DNA from: Bifidobacterium olomucense
GTDB lineage: Bacteria; Actinomycetota; Actinomycetes; Actinomycetales; Bifidobacteriaceae
Length of the DNA: 64,000 bases
Reading direction: 5' to 3'
NCBI RefSeq assembly: GCF_012932375.1
Contig: NZ_JAAIIG010000003.1
Span: forward strand, 62,001-126,000
Shown: piece after piece, positions 48,458 to 56,966 of the stretch
Position numbering within the stretch: position 1 is the stretch's first letter
How the letters are laid out: each line of letters starts with the position of its first letter
Position numbers and translations under genes: made by a program
The notes under the pieces: generated by a model
The model's database searches: none
Seen by the model: only the letters and a program-made list of their open reading frames with translations
What the model was told of the DNA's origin: nothing

Positions 48458-49195
48458 ATGTCTTTTGACGCCGCCGCATTCGGACCAATCACACTCGATC
48501 ATCTGCCGCCATTCGCCCAGCGTCTGCGCGAAGCCGCCGACCTGGTGTGGGAGGAAGGCTACAAGCAGCCGTTCCTGCGCGAACTCGGCAATGGAACATT
48601 GGCGCGCGAAAAGTTCGCGTTCTACCTGCTGCAGGACTACCGTTACCTGAAGGATTACGCCAAGGTGCATGCGCTTGCCCTCACCAAGACGCAGGATCCG
48701 GAGGTCATGCAGTTCATGGCCAACGTGCAGAACGCTATTTTCAACGTGGAATCCGCCATGCATCGCAAGTACATGGCGAGTTTCGGCGTGACTGAGGAAG
48801 AGATGAACAACGTGCGCCAGTCCGCGTTCGCACGCGCCTACACGTCGAACATTCTCTCCATCGCCTACGGTGGTTCGCTGGTGGATGTTCTCGTGGCAGT
48901 GCTGCCGTGCGCATGGGTGTACGCCGACTACGGCCAGCGTCTGGCCGCCGAGTTCGCGGATTCGCTTGAAGGCAACCCGTACAAGAGCTGGGTTGACATG
49001 TACAAGACCGAGGAGTTCTGGAGCTCCTCCGCATGGCTGCTCGCACATATCGAAGAGCTGGTTGACGGCTTGAGCGAGGAACGCAAGCAGGAGCTTGAGG
49101 ACATCTTTGTGGTCGGCGTCGAGCATGAATACATGTTCTGGGCTTCCGCGTACGACATGCAGTACACGTGGAAGCCTGAATGGGACGTGCACTAA
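48458..49195 (+). CDS. tenA: Aminopyrimidine aminohydrolase / thiaminase II (TenA)
   Basis: Encodes 245 residues from ATG 48458. The helical TenA fold is evident: PFLRELGNGTLAREKFAFYLLQDYRYLKDY at the N terminus (given as PFLRELGNGTL and FYLLQDYRYLK), the nucleophile Cys151 in VLPCAWVYADYG, and the C-terminal YEMFW-like EYMFWASAYDMQ. It salvages aminopyrimidine from degraded thiamine. No thiamine biosynthesis genes are adjacent; control is through the TPP riboswitch. It is unusual that an isolated salvage enzyme carries its own aptamer. Confidence 0.94.
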   Translation: MSFDAAAFGPITLDHLPPFAQRLREAADLVWEEGYKQPFLRELGNGTLAREKFAFYLLQDYRYLKDYAKVHALALTKTQDPEVMQFMANVQNAIFNVESAMHRKYMASFGVTEEEMNNVRQSAFARAYTSNILSIAYGGSLVDVLVAVLPCAWVYADYGQRLAAEFADSLEGNPYKSWVDMYKTEEFWSSSAWLLAHIEELVDGLSEERKQELEDIFVVGVEHEYMFWASAYDMQYTWKPEWDVH

Positions 49196-49280
49196 GCACA
49201 GAACGTCACTTTTCTCAGCCCACCGGTAACGGGCGGTTGTTTCCGACCTCATCGCGGCTTCTTATGTCAGTTGAGACGTG

Positions 49281-49482
49281 TAACTCGCTTACAAGGGGTT
49301 GATTTGGGGTTTCGGAACATCTATCTGCTTTACGAGGGGTTCTTCTGCGGTTAAGCCGCAAGTAGAAATGGCCAATTGCTAACGTCATTCCGCCATTTTG
49401 TCTTTGGTCTTACTTTGAAAGAAACCCCTTGTAATGCAGATAGACCTCCGGCGAGGCTCAAATCAACCCCTCGTAAACGAGA
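49281..49482. repeat. Large inverted-repeat element with four copies of TTACRAGGGGTT
   Basis: The left arm (about 49281-49343) and right arm (about 49419-49482) are reverse complements over roughly 60 bases with a few mismatches. Each arm contains two copies of TTACRAGGGGTT: 49289-49300 and 49330-49341 direct, 49422-49433 and 49464-49475 inverted. They are joined by CTATCTGC-containing spacers. The 75-base centre has its own small stems (GCGG/CCGC, AATGGC/GCCATT). The element fills most of the 369-base gap between the convergent tenA and esterase genes. No gene is seen in it. Confidence 0.8.
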
Positions 49483-49564
49483 TAGCGCGGTCGCAAGGCT
49501 GCTGATTGCTGTTTGAAGTGTATCGATGGGGTTGCCGTAGACAACGTTATGGTTCGCGCAATGT

Positions 49565-50182
49565 TTATAGCTTTTGAGCGGTTAGGAAGTCGCGAATATC
49601 GGAGATTTCCTCATCGCAGATGGCGTGGCCCATGCCAGGGTATTCGCGATAGGTCAGATAACCGGCGGCTTCCAACACTGTGCGAGCAGTGCGCTGGTCA
49701 GGCAGTGGGATGGTATGGTCCGAAGAACCATATGCGAGGAAGAACCGAGTGAGGGAGTTGAGACGGGCTTCCTCCTCGCCCTTGAATGATGGGCTGAGCA
49801 GGATCGCCGCGTCGAACAGATACGGGTGTGCCTTGACGAGCCGATACGAGAGATATCCGCCTTGAGAGAATCCGATAAGCACCTTGCGCCGATGCTTGAA
49901 TGCCGGTGCATCAAGCAATTGCGTCAGCGTATCGCCGACCGCCGTGCACTCACGCTGTCGCTCATCCACGCCGCATCCGTCCGGATACCAATAGTGTCCG
50001 CCCATGTAGGGGCGCGCATAAGTGCCTCGGAACGACAGATAGTCAGGCTCTTCGCCTGTGCCCGCATACACCGCATTGATGATGCGCACCATCTCGCTCT
50101 CGTCATTGCCGTATCCGTGGAACATCAAGAACAACGGTCCCTTGCCGTTCGCATCAAAATCACTGACCATCCGAAGTCGCAT
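49565..50182 (-). CDS. Alpha/beta hydrolase, phospholipase/carboxylesterase type
   Basis: Encodes 205 residues. The catalytic Ser is in IGFSQGGYLS (about residue 112), Asp in YGSSDHTIP (about 157), and His in PGMGHAICDEE (about 190). LFLMFHGYGNDESEM gives the oxyanion loop. It is the short carboxylesterase/lysophospholipase YtpA/BioH-like class with SQGG rather than GXSXG spacing variants. ATG 50182 fits GAGGTG six bases upstream better than ATG 50188. It is convergent with tenA and separated by the long inverted repeat. Confidence 0.85.
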   Translation of the reverse strand: MRLRMVSDFDANGKGPLFLMFHGYGNDESEMVRIINAVYAGTGEEPDYLSFRGTYARPYMGGHYWYPDGCGVDERQRECTAVGDTLTQLLDAPAFKHRRKVLIGFSQGGYLSYRLVKAHPYLFDAAILLSPSFKGEEEARLNSLTRFFLAYGSSDHTIPLPDQRTARTVLEAAGYLTYREYPGMGHAICDEEISDIRDFLTAQKL

Positions 50183-50316
50183 GCTCATCACCTCTGCAAA
50201 ACGCAATGTAGTCAATGGGGCTGTTCGTTCTGAATCGTGCTCCTATGACATCTCGAATATCCTTTTACTATCATTTTTACTATCGTTCGTAAACCGCTTC
50301 GTAGCAAGGAAATATC

Positions 50317-51372
50317 ATGGATGCCACTGATTTCGATTATGCAACAGCAGATATAGAGTGCGGCGGAGCCATCTCGCTGCATTTGGGTGCACGCGCATAT
50401 GACGCTGCGATGCATGAATCTCGATCAGAGGAACGCGAGCGATTATTTCGGCTGGCGGCTCATTGGTATGAGCGAAGTGCTGAAATCGGCAATGCGCAGG
50501 CTGCGACGAATCTTGGCTATGTGTACCTGTATGGGCGTATTGGCAACATAAACGAGGCGCTCGCATTCACTTGGTTTTCACGAGGAGCGGAACTTGGGAA
50601 CGAGGAAAGCTGCTACAAACTCGGAGATCTATATAAGTCCGGCAGAGGTTGCGATCAGGATATGAACAAGGCTGTTGAACTGTATGGTAAAGCAGAACAA
50701 ATAGCGAGAAGAACATGCAACTCTGATGATCCGCAGGATGCTGCGGTGCTTGCCAGCATTGATCTGCGCCTTGCCGAGTGGTATGAACAATCCACCGCAG
50801 CGGAGATGGATTCCGAAAGTGTTTGCGATTTGTATATGGAGGCGACTGCTTTATTCGAAGTTGCCTTGAACGGGGGACTTGACTGGTACGCCAATGCTTT
50901 GGAAAAAGCTCGTAGTGGCTGGGGTCGTACGAGTCCTAAAGAAGAGGATGTGATTGAAGGGCGTCGAGATGGCAAGAGGAGTCAGGATGAGCATGTCCCG
51001 GATATTCGTCCATTGCTGGCGCTGACAGATGCGGTTGGTATATTGCAGGGCATATCGCAGGATTCCAAGCCTGAAATGTACTCTTATATGGTGGGTGCCG
51101 TATTGGATGCTTTCTACAACGATTGGGAAGGCGGCGACCATGAGTACTCGGAAACATTGGGCCGAGCGGGAATCAGGAGTCCGTATCAGTATCTCCGTAA
51201 TGGCGATCTCGATGCGTTGAATACGAAAACAGTCATGGCGCTCCTCACATTCATAATCCGTGCCGACCATTGGAATGAGGGTGCTCTCGCTGTGTCGATT
51301 GAAGATGGAGAGTTGACCAAGGTTTTGCGCCACATGCGGCAAAAGCACTATGCTAGGCGGATTGCAGGTTAA
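50317..51372 (+). CDS. Sel1-repeat protein with a C-terminal DUF6508-like domain
   Basis: Encodes 351 residues from ATG 50317 behind AAGGAAAT. Residues 40-125 contain Sel1-like helical repeats (AAHWYERSAEIGNAQAATNLGYVYLYGR and AFTWFSRGAELGNEESCYKLGDLYKSGR, the repeat consensus A..WY..AAE.G...A...LG..Y..G). A loose charged linker follows. The last 125 residues resemble DUF6508 (YSYMVGAVLDAFYND, LLTFIIRADHWNEGALAVSIEDGEL). Sel1 proteins usually scaffold protein complexes. The fusion to DUF6508 is uncommon as far as I know. Its function is unknown. Confidence 0.72.
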   Translation: MDATDFDYATADIECGGAISLHLGARAYDAAMHESRSEERERLFRLAAHWYERSAEIGNAQAATNLGYVYLYGRIGNINEALAFTWFSRGAELGNEESCYKLGDLYKSGRGCDQDMNKAVELYGKAEQIARRTCNSDDPQDAAVLASIDLRLAEWYEQSTAAEMDSESVCDLYMEATALFEVALNGGLDWYANALEKARSGWGRTSPKEEDVIEGRRDGKRSQDEHVPDIRPLLALTDAVGILQGISQDSKPEMYSYMVGAVLDAFYNDWEGGDHEYSETLGRAGIRSPYQYLRNGDLDALNTKTVMALLTFIIRADHWNEGALAVSIEDGELTKVLRHMRQKHYARRIAG

Positions 51373-51473
51373 TGAGCAATGGCAATGCACTGGCGAGTTG
51401 TTGAGCGCGGAGAAGGTTTGCGTCGGTACGCTATAAATGCATAAAACCAAATTGACCACACATAGGGAGATAT

Positions 51474-52598
51474 ATGAGAGTCAGGCGTGGAGCGTTTGTT
51501 GCGGGCGAGAAGGTGCAGTTCACCGACCGCAAGGGCAAGAAGATCACCGACCAGCTGGTGCCGGGCGGCTCCACGCAAACCGAACATGGGCTGATCCTGC
51601 ACGACGATGTGATTGGCGCTGTGGAAGGCACCGTGATCACCACCGTGCATGCCAAGCGCGAGGCACAGGTGAACCAGGTGTACCCGGAGAAAGACAAGAA
51701 CAAGCCGTGGAAGTCCTCGCGAGCCATCGGCGGCTGGGAGTATGCGGCCATGCGCCCGCGCTTGGCTGACTACGTACTCTCGATGCCCCGCGGCGCGCAG
51801 ATCATGTATCCGAAGGATATCGCCCAGGTGATTCAGCTCGGCGATATCCGTTCCGGTCTGCGCGTGCTGGAGTCCGGTGCCGGTTCAGGCGCTATGAGCC
51901 TTAACCTGCTGGACGCCGTGGGGGAGACCGGCCACCTGACTACCATCGAATTGCGCTCCGAATTCGCCCGCGTGGCCGAGGCGAACGCCACACTGTATTA
52001 CGGCGAGAAGCCGGCTTGGTGGCGGCTTTTGACCGGTGATTTTGATTCCGTGGCAGCGAGCCTTCCCGAGCATTGGTTCGATCGCATCATGCTCGACATG
52101 CTGGATCCGTGGAATCGCTTGGATCAGGCGTATCGGGTGATTGCTCCCGGCGGCGTGCTGGTCTGCTACGTAACCACCACCACGCAGATGAGCCGTCTGG
52201 CCGAGGCGTTGCGTGCGGCTGGTTGCTGGACCGAGCCACAGATTCAGGAGACTCTTGAGCGCACATGGAAGGCGCAGGGTTTGGCCGTGCGGCCGGATCA
52301 TCAGATGATTGGTCACACTGGTTTCCTGGTGATTTCACGTGCGATGGCATCGGGATTCGCCGCATTGAAGAAGCGCGAACGGTATTCCAAAGACACGGTG
52401 ACCGACGTGGATGAGCTGACCGATGAGCAGCGTGAAGCGCGCCTGGAAGAGCTCGAACTGCGAGACATTTCCGACCACAAGTTGCGTAAGGTGTTGCGTG
52501 ATTTGGACCGTCAGGTACATGAATTGGGCGAAATCAGTGAGAGCGAAGAGTCTGGAAAGTACCAGAATCCTAAAGGTGCTGAGCAATCTGCCGACTAA
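51474..52598 (+). CDS. trmI: tRNA (adenine-58-N1)-methyltransferase TrmI
   Basis: Encodes 374 residues. The N-terminal beta domain (residues 1-70) is followed by the class I SAM domain: GLRVLESGAGSGAMSLNLLDAVG (motif I, read as VLESGAGSGAMS at about residues 128-139), TTIELRSEFARVAEAN, and the catalytic region DRIMLDMLDPWNRLDQ (about 202-217) with CYVTTTTQM. Actinobacterial TrmI methylates A57/A58 of tRNA. A charged C-terminal tail of about 60 residues (EERLEELELRD-like heptads) is longer than in Mycobacterium TrmI. Start ATG 51474, with GGGAGAT upstream. Confidence 0.92.
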   Translation: MRVRRGAFVAGEKVQFTDRKGKKITDQLVPGGSTQTEHGLILHDDVIGAVEGTVITTVHAKREAQVNQVYPEKDKNKPWKSSRAIGGWEYAAMRPRLADYVLSMPRGAQIMYPKDIAQVIQLGDIRSGLRVLESGAGSGAMSLNLLDAVGETGHLTTIELRSEFARVAEANATLYYGEKPAWWRLLTGDFDSVAASLPEHWFDRIMLDMLDPWNRLDQAYRVIAPGGVLVCYVTTTTQMSRLAEALRAAGCWTEPQIQETLERTWKAQGLAVRPDHQMIGHTGFLVISRAMASGFAALKKRERYSKDTVTDVDELTDEQREARLEELELRDISDHKLRKVLRDLDRQVHELGEISESEESGKYQNPKGAEQSAD

Positions 52599-52718
52599 TG
52601 TTCTCCTAAGGTATTTCCGATAGGCATGTGACCGTTCACAACAGACTATAATACGATATTCATATGTTCATGTGGTCCGATGTGAGCTGTGCAAACCTTG
52701 AAGAAAGGAAGCCTCGAA

Positions 52719-53276
52719 GTGGGCATCAAACTCAATAAGGTCGCTAAAGCGGCCAAGAAATACAAGCACGTTCTCATCATCATGCGTCACGCCAAGGCCG
52801 AACCATTCGGCGAAAAAGGTGATCGTGACCGCAACTTGACCGATAAAGGACTCAAACAGGCGAAGAGCGTGGGCAAAGGCTTGGTTTCGCTGGGATTGAG
52901 TCCTGAGCAGATTTCTTGCTCATCGGCCATGCGCACGCGTCAGACGCTTGACCGTATGCTCAAGTCATTTGAAGGAGAGCCGATTGTCGATTACCGCCTG
53001 AGTCTGTATGAGGGAGGCGTGCAGTCCGTATTCGATGAACTATCTCATGTGAAGCCCAAGATTCATGTATTCATGATCGTGGGACATGAGCCGACAGTTT
53101 CAATCGCCTCCCAGTGGCTGGCCTCCGCCGATTCGGATACCGAGCGCCTTGACCTGCTGAATCTTGGTCTCGCTCCGGCGGCCGTTGTCATCATGGGATC
53201 GGACAAGCCGTTCGACGAATGGCAGGTGCACAGCGGAGAGCTGATCGCTGTAATCAATGTCAAGGATTTTGACTGA
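52719..53276 (+). CDS. sixA: Phosphohistidine phosphatase SixA-like (histidine phosphatase family)
   Basis: Encodes 185 residues from GTG 52719 behind AAAGGAAG at seven bases. The phosphoglycerate-mutase-like fold has the catalytic RHG-type motif IIMRHAKAE near residue 24, the second Arg in CSSAMRTRQT (about 73), the Glu in LSLYEGG, and His in IVGHEPTVS (about 121). SixA removes phosphate from phosphohistidine in phosphorelays in E. coli; the partner here is unknown. It sits alone between trmI and metE. Confidence 0.88.
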   Translation: MGIKLNKVAKAAKKYKHVLIIMRHAKAEPFGEKGDRDRNLTDKGLKQAKSVGKGLVSLGLSPEQISCSSAMRTRQTLDRMLKSFEGEPIVDYRLSLYEGGVQSVFDELSHVKPKIHVFMIVGHEPTVSIASQWLASADSDTERLDLLNLGLAPAAVVIMGSDKPFDEWQVHSGELIAVINVKDFD

Positions 53277-53328
53277 CTCTCATCCAATACGTTGATGACC
53301 GCAAGGCTTTGGCGTGCGGACTGTAAGG

Positions 53329-53393
53329 CTTATCCCACTGCTTATCCCACTGCGAATATGTACCGCTTGAAGACGCTCAGTGTTACATATTCG
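53329..53393. promoter_or_regulatory. Tandem repeat and inverted repeat upstream of metE
   Basis: CTTATCCCACTG is repeated head-to-tail at 53329-53352. Then CGAATATGTA (53353-53362) and TACATATTCG (53384-53393) form a perfect 10-bp inverted repeat with a 21-base spacer, about 180 bases before the metE start. Further down, AGAACGCCAG is repeated in tandem near 53420. It may be a regulator binding region; no S-box or cobalamin riboswitch was recognised. Confidence 0.45.
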
Positions 53394-53571
53394 TGAAGGT
53401 GAGGTATGAGAACAGGGCAGAACGCCAGAGAACGCCAGTGTGTAATAACGACAAGGTAATGAGGAGCGATATAAATTTCCCCTATAACGACACTCAAAGC
53501 GTTCTTATGGGCCTGAAACGCCGATGTTTTGATACCCTGATCGGGTTACGAACGCATACATTGGAGGATTT

Positions 53572-55872
53572 ATGTCCACTCTGACTTCCGTCTCCGGCTT
53601 CCCCCGCATCGGGCAGAACCGCGAACTGAAGAAGATCATCGAAGGCTACTGGAAGGGTGCCAACGATCTCGCTGCTGTTAAGTCCACCGCTGCTGAACTG
53701 CGCGCCAAGCATTGGAAGCTGCAGCAGGCCGCCGGCATTGACCTGATTCCCAGCAACGACTTCAGCTACTACGATCAGATGCTGGACACCGCAATTCTCC
53801 TGAACGTGATCCCGAAGCGTTACGAGCGTCTTGCCTTCGAGAATCAGGAAGACACGCTTTTCGCCATGGCCCGTGGCTATCAGGGCGAGAAGGGCGACGT
53901 GACCGCCTTGCCGATGAAAAAGTGGTTCACCACCAATTATCACTATTTGGTGCCTGAGGTCGAACCCGGCGAGGAGATCAAGCTCAACTCCACCAAACCG
54001 TTCGATGAATTCAACGAGGCCAAGGCCCTTGGCATTCTCACCAAGCCGGTACTCATAGGCCCGTACACCTTCCTGAAGCTCGCCCGCACCGATCAGGCTA
54101 CCGAACTTGAATACGACAAGGGCCTTGTCAACGCCGTTGCCGCAGTCTACGCCGAAGTGCTTACCAAGTTCAACGAGCTCGGTGCCGAATGGCTTCAGCT
54201 CGACGAGCCGTACCTTGTGCTCGACAAGGAGCCGGGCGACGTGGAGCTCTTCAAGACCCTCTACACCAAGATTCTGGCCGCCAAGGCCGGTGTCAAGGTA
54301 CTGCTCAACACTTACTTCGGCCACATCGCCGACGTGTACGAGACCGTGAACCTGCTCGGCTTCGACGGCATCGGTCTGGACCTCAACGAAGGTCGCGAGG
54401 AGAACTTTGAAGCCGTGGCCAAGTACGGCGTGGCCTCGAACACCACCATCTTCGCCGGCGTGATCAATGGCCGTAACATCTGGCGCAACAACTACGCCAC
54501 CTCCCTGGGCCTCGTAGACGCCCTGAAGCAGGTTACGCCGAACGTCGCCATCTCTACCGCATCTTCTCTGCTGCACGTACCGTTTAGCACCGAATGCGAG
54601 ACCGGCATTCCGGTTGACGACCTCAAGCACTTCGCCTTCGCCGTCGAGAAGCTCGGCGAGCTCAAGGAAGTCGCCGTTCTCGCTGACGCCACTGAGGATG
54701 AGAAGAAGGCCTCTGCCGCCCTCGCCGCCAACCAGGCTCTGTTCGACGGCACTCGTGTGGCCACCGACCCGGCCGTCGCCGATCGTGTGAATGGACTGTC
54801 CGCTGACGATTACGTACGTCAGCCCGCCCGCGAAGAGCGCCAGAAGTTGCAGCGTGAGGCTCTTGGCCTGCCGTTGCTGCCCACCACCACCATCGGCTCC
54901 TTCCCGCAAACCAAGGAGGTGCGCGCCGAGCGTGCCAAGCTGCGTAAGGGCGAAATCACCAAGGAAGCCTATGACGAGTTCATCAAGGCACAGATTGACG
55001 CCTGCATCAAGCATCAGGAAGAAATCGGCCTGGACGTGCTGGTTCACGGCGAATTCGAGCGCAACGACATGGTCGAATACTTCGGCCAGAACCTTAATGG
55101 CTTCCTGTTCACCAAGAACGCTTGGGTGCAGTCCTACGGCACCCGTTGCGTCAAGCCTCCGATCGTCTGGGGTGACGTTTCTCGCGCCAAGCCGATTACC
55201 GTTGAGTGGTCCGCATACGCCCAGTCCCGCACCGACCATGTGATGAAGGGCATGCTCACCGGCCCGGTGACCATTTTGAACTGGTCCTGGCCGCGTGAGG
55301 ACATCACCCACGAAGAGCAGACCAAGCAGTTGGCCCTCGCCATTCGCGACGAAGTGCTTGACCTCGAAGCCGCCGGTATCAAGGTCATTCAGATTGATGA
55401 GGCCGCTCTGCGCGAAAAGCTTCCGCTTCGTAAGTCCGATTGGCATGTGAAGTATCTCGACTGGGCAGTACCGGCCTTCCGTCTGGTGCACTCCGCGGTG
55501 AAGCCAACCACCCAGATTCACACCCACATGTGCTACTCCGAGTTCAACGACATCATCCGCGATATCGATGCGATGGATGCGGACGTGATCTCCTTCGAAG
55601 CCTCCCGTGGTGATCTGGTCGTGCTCGACGCCATCCACGACGCACACTTCGAAACCGAGGCCGGCCCGGGCGTCTACGATATCCACTCTCCGCGCATCCC
55701 CTCCGAGCAGGAGATCGAGGAACGCATCTACGAGATCCTCAAGAAGATGGATGTCGAAAAGGTGTGGATCAATCCGGACTGCGGCCTGAAGACTCGTGGT
55801 AACGCCGAGACTTGGCCGAGCTTGGAGCATCTGGTGGCCGCAGCCAAGGCTGTGCGCGCCAAGCTGGGCTGA
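53572..55872 (+). CDS. metE: Cobalamin-independent methionine synthase
   Basis: Encodes 766 residues from ATG 53572 behind TTGGAGGA, the usual MetE length. Two TIM-barrel halves: an N-terminal folate-interacting barrel beginning [16 protein letters not shown], and a C-terminal catalytic barrel. The zinc ligands lie in [10 protein letters not shown] (His and Cys, about residues 649-655) and CGLKTR (Cys, about 740). [10 protein letters not shown] starts the second barrel. It methylates homocysteine from 5-methyl-tetrahydropteroyl-triglutamate, made with the help of MetF downstream. Confidence 0.97.
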   Translation: MSTLTSVSGFPRIGQNRELKKIIEGYWKGANDLAAVKSTAAELRAKHWKLQQAAGIDLIPSNDFSYYDQMLDTAILLNVIPKRYERLAFENQEDTLFAMARGYQGEKGDVTALPMKKWFTTNYHYLVPEVEPGEEIKLNSTKPFDEFNEAKALGILTKPVLIGPYTFLKLARTDQATELEYDKGLVNAVAAVYAEVLTKFNELGAEWLQLDEPYLVLDKEPGDVELFKTLYTKILAAKAGVKVLLNTYFGHIADVYETVNLLGFDGIGLDLNEGREENFEAVAKYGVASNTTIFAGVINGRNIWRNNYATSLGLVDALKQVTPNVAISTASSLLHVPFSTECETGIPVDDLKHFAFAVEKLGELKEVAVLADATEDEKKASAALAANQALFDGTRVATDPAVADRVNGLSADDYVRQPAREERQKLQREALGLPLLPTTTIGSFPQTKEVRAERAKLRKGEITKEAYDEFIKAQIDACIKHQEEIGLDVLVHGEFERNDMVEYFGQNLNGFLFTKNAWVQSYGTRCVKPPIVWGDVSRAKPITVEWSAYAQSRTDHVMKGMLTGPVTILNWSWPREDITHEEQTKQLALAIRDEVLDLEAAGIKVIQIDEAALREKLPLRKSDWHVKYLDWAVPAFRLVHSAVKPTTQIHTHMCYSEFNDIIRDIDAMDADVISFEASRGDLVVLDAIHDAHFETEAGPGVYDIHSPRIPSEQEIEERIYEILKKMDVEKVWINPDCGLKTRGNAETWPSLEHLVAAAKAVRAKLG

Positions 55873-55898
55873 ATCTAAAGGAGAGAGTTCCAGCGTGG

Positions 55899-56061
55899 GA
55901 GGCTGGGCGATATGTATGACATCCGACACGATCAAGGCCGTTCGGCCAAACCTACGGTCGGGAGCCATGCATATTGCCCAGCCTCTATTGCGTGATTCCG
56001 CCACGAAAGCGGAACTTGATTTGGAATGATACCGTCGTGCCCACCACCATGCCATGACGGT
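55899..56061 (+). promoter_or_regulatory. Structured metE-metF intergenic RNA with three hairpins
   Basis: At 55899-55985 a long hairpin is closed by GAGGCTGGGC and GCCCAGCCTC, continuing through ATATG/CATAT, CCGAC/GTCGG and GGCC/GGCC with single mismatches and a central loop. A second stem, TTCCGC/GCGGAA, is at 55996-56014. A third, ACCGTC/GACGGT, at 56031-56061 ends just before the metF ribosome site (AAAAGGG). The three stems fill the 211-base gap. It may be a regulatory leader; no known metabolite-riboswitch consensus matched. Confidence 0.6.
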
Positions 56062-56082
56062 GATCGAAAAGGGAAAAACAAT

Positions 56083-56928
56083 ATGCATACCCCGATGTTT
56101 TCGCTGGAGGTGTTCCCTCCGAAGCGCAACGCGCCTGTCGGCACCATTTATGACACGCTTGACGGTCTGGAAGGCTTGAATCCGGATTTCATTTCCGTGA
56201 CATATGGCCATGGCACGCACACCGATCGTACCGCCACCGCTCGCATCGCCCACACCATACGCAATGAATACGGTATTCCGGCTGTTGCTCACCTGACCGC
56301 TCTCTACTCCGACAAAGCGAAAGTCGATGAGGCGCTGGATATGTTCGAGCAGGCTGGAGTCGAAGCCGTGCTCGCCTTGCGCGGTGATTACATCGAGGGG
56401 GAGGAGACGGTCGGCGTTTTCGAACATGCCAGCGACCTCGTTGCGTATATCCGCGAACGGAAACCTGAGCTGAAGGTGTTCGGTGCCTGTTATCCGGAAG
56501 GACATTATCAGGCGGAATCCTTGGATCAGGACATCGAATATCTCAAGGTTAAGGTGGATGCCGGTGTCACTCATCTGATCTCCCAGCTGTTCTACGACAA
56601 CGATGATTTCTACAGGTTCATTGACAAGGCGCGTGCCGCAGGAATCGACGTGCCGATTGAAGCGGGCATCATGCCGGTGCGGGGGGCGAAATCCGTGCGA
56701 CGTATGGCTGAACGAAATGCTTCACGTATTCCGGAGCATCTCGCCGTCATGCTTGACAAATGGGAGGGCGACGGCGAAGCATTGCGGGCGGCCGGAATCG
56801 CGTACGCCTCCCAACAGATCGCAGATCTGGTGGCGCATGGAGTGGATGGCATTCACTTGTATTCGATGAATCATCCTGCCAGCACGCGGCGCATCTGGCA
56901 TAACGTGCAGCCGTTATTCGGAGAATAA
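56083..56928 (+). CDS. metF: 5,10-methylenetetrahydrofolate reductase
   Basis: Encodes 281 residues from ATG 56083 with AAAAGGG upstream. It is an FAD TIM-barrel enzyme of the MetF type: SLEVFPPK at the N terminus, TYGHGTHTDRT (the SVTYGAGGS-like block), HLTA, LALRGDY, FGACYPEGH and ISQLFYDND are all conserved. It makes 5-methyl-THF, the methyl donor for MetE. It is translated from its own site 210 bases after metE, separated by the structured RNA. Confidence 0.95.
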   Translation: MHTPMFSLEVFPPKRNAPVGTIYDTLDGLEGLNPDFISVTYGHGTHTDRTATARIAHTIRNEYGIPAVAHLTALYSDKAKVDEALDMFEQAGVEAVLALRGDYIEGEETVGVFEHASDLVAYIRERKPELKVFGACYPEGHYQAESLDQDIEYLKVKVDAGVTHLISQLFYDNDDFYRFIDKARAAGIDVPIEAGIMPVRGAKSVRRMAERNASRIPEHLAVMLDKWEGDGEALRAAGIAYASQQIADLVAHGVDGIHLYSMNHPASTRRIWHNVQPLFGE

Positions 56929-56966
56929 GAGCGCAATCCTGCCGCCCGGCGGTATAGTGGAATTCC

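Noticed and set aside
53494..56574. An open frame of over 1,000 codons on the minus strand opposite metE and metF
   Set aside because: Shadow of strongly biased codons in metE; composition and motifs do not look like protein.
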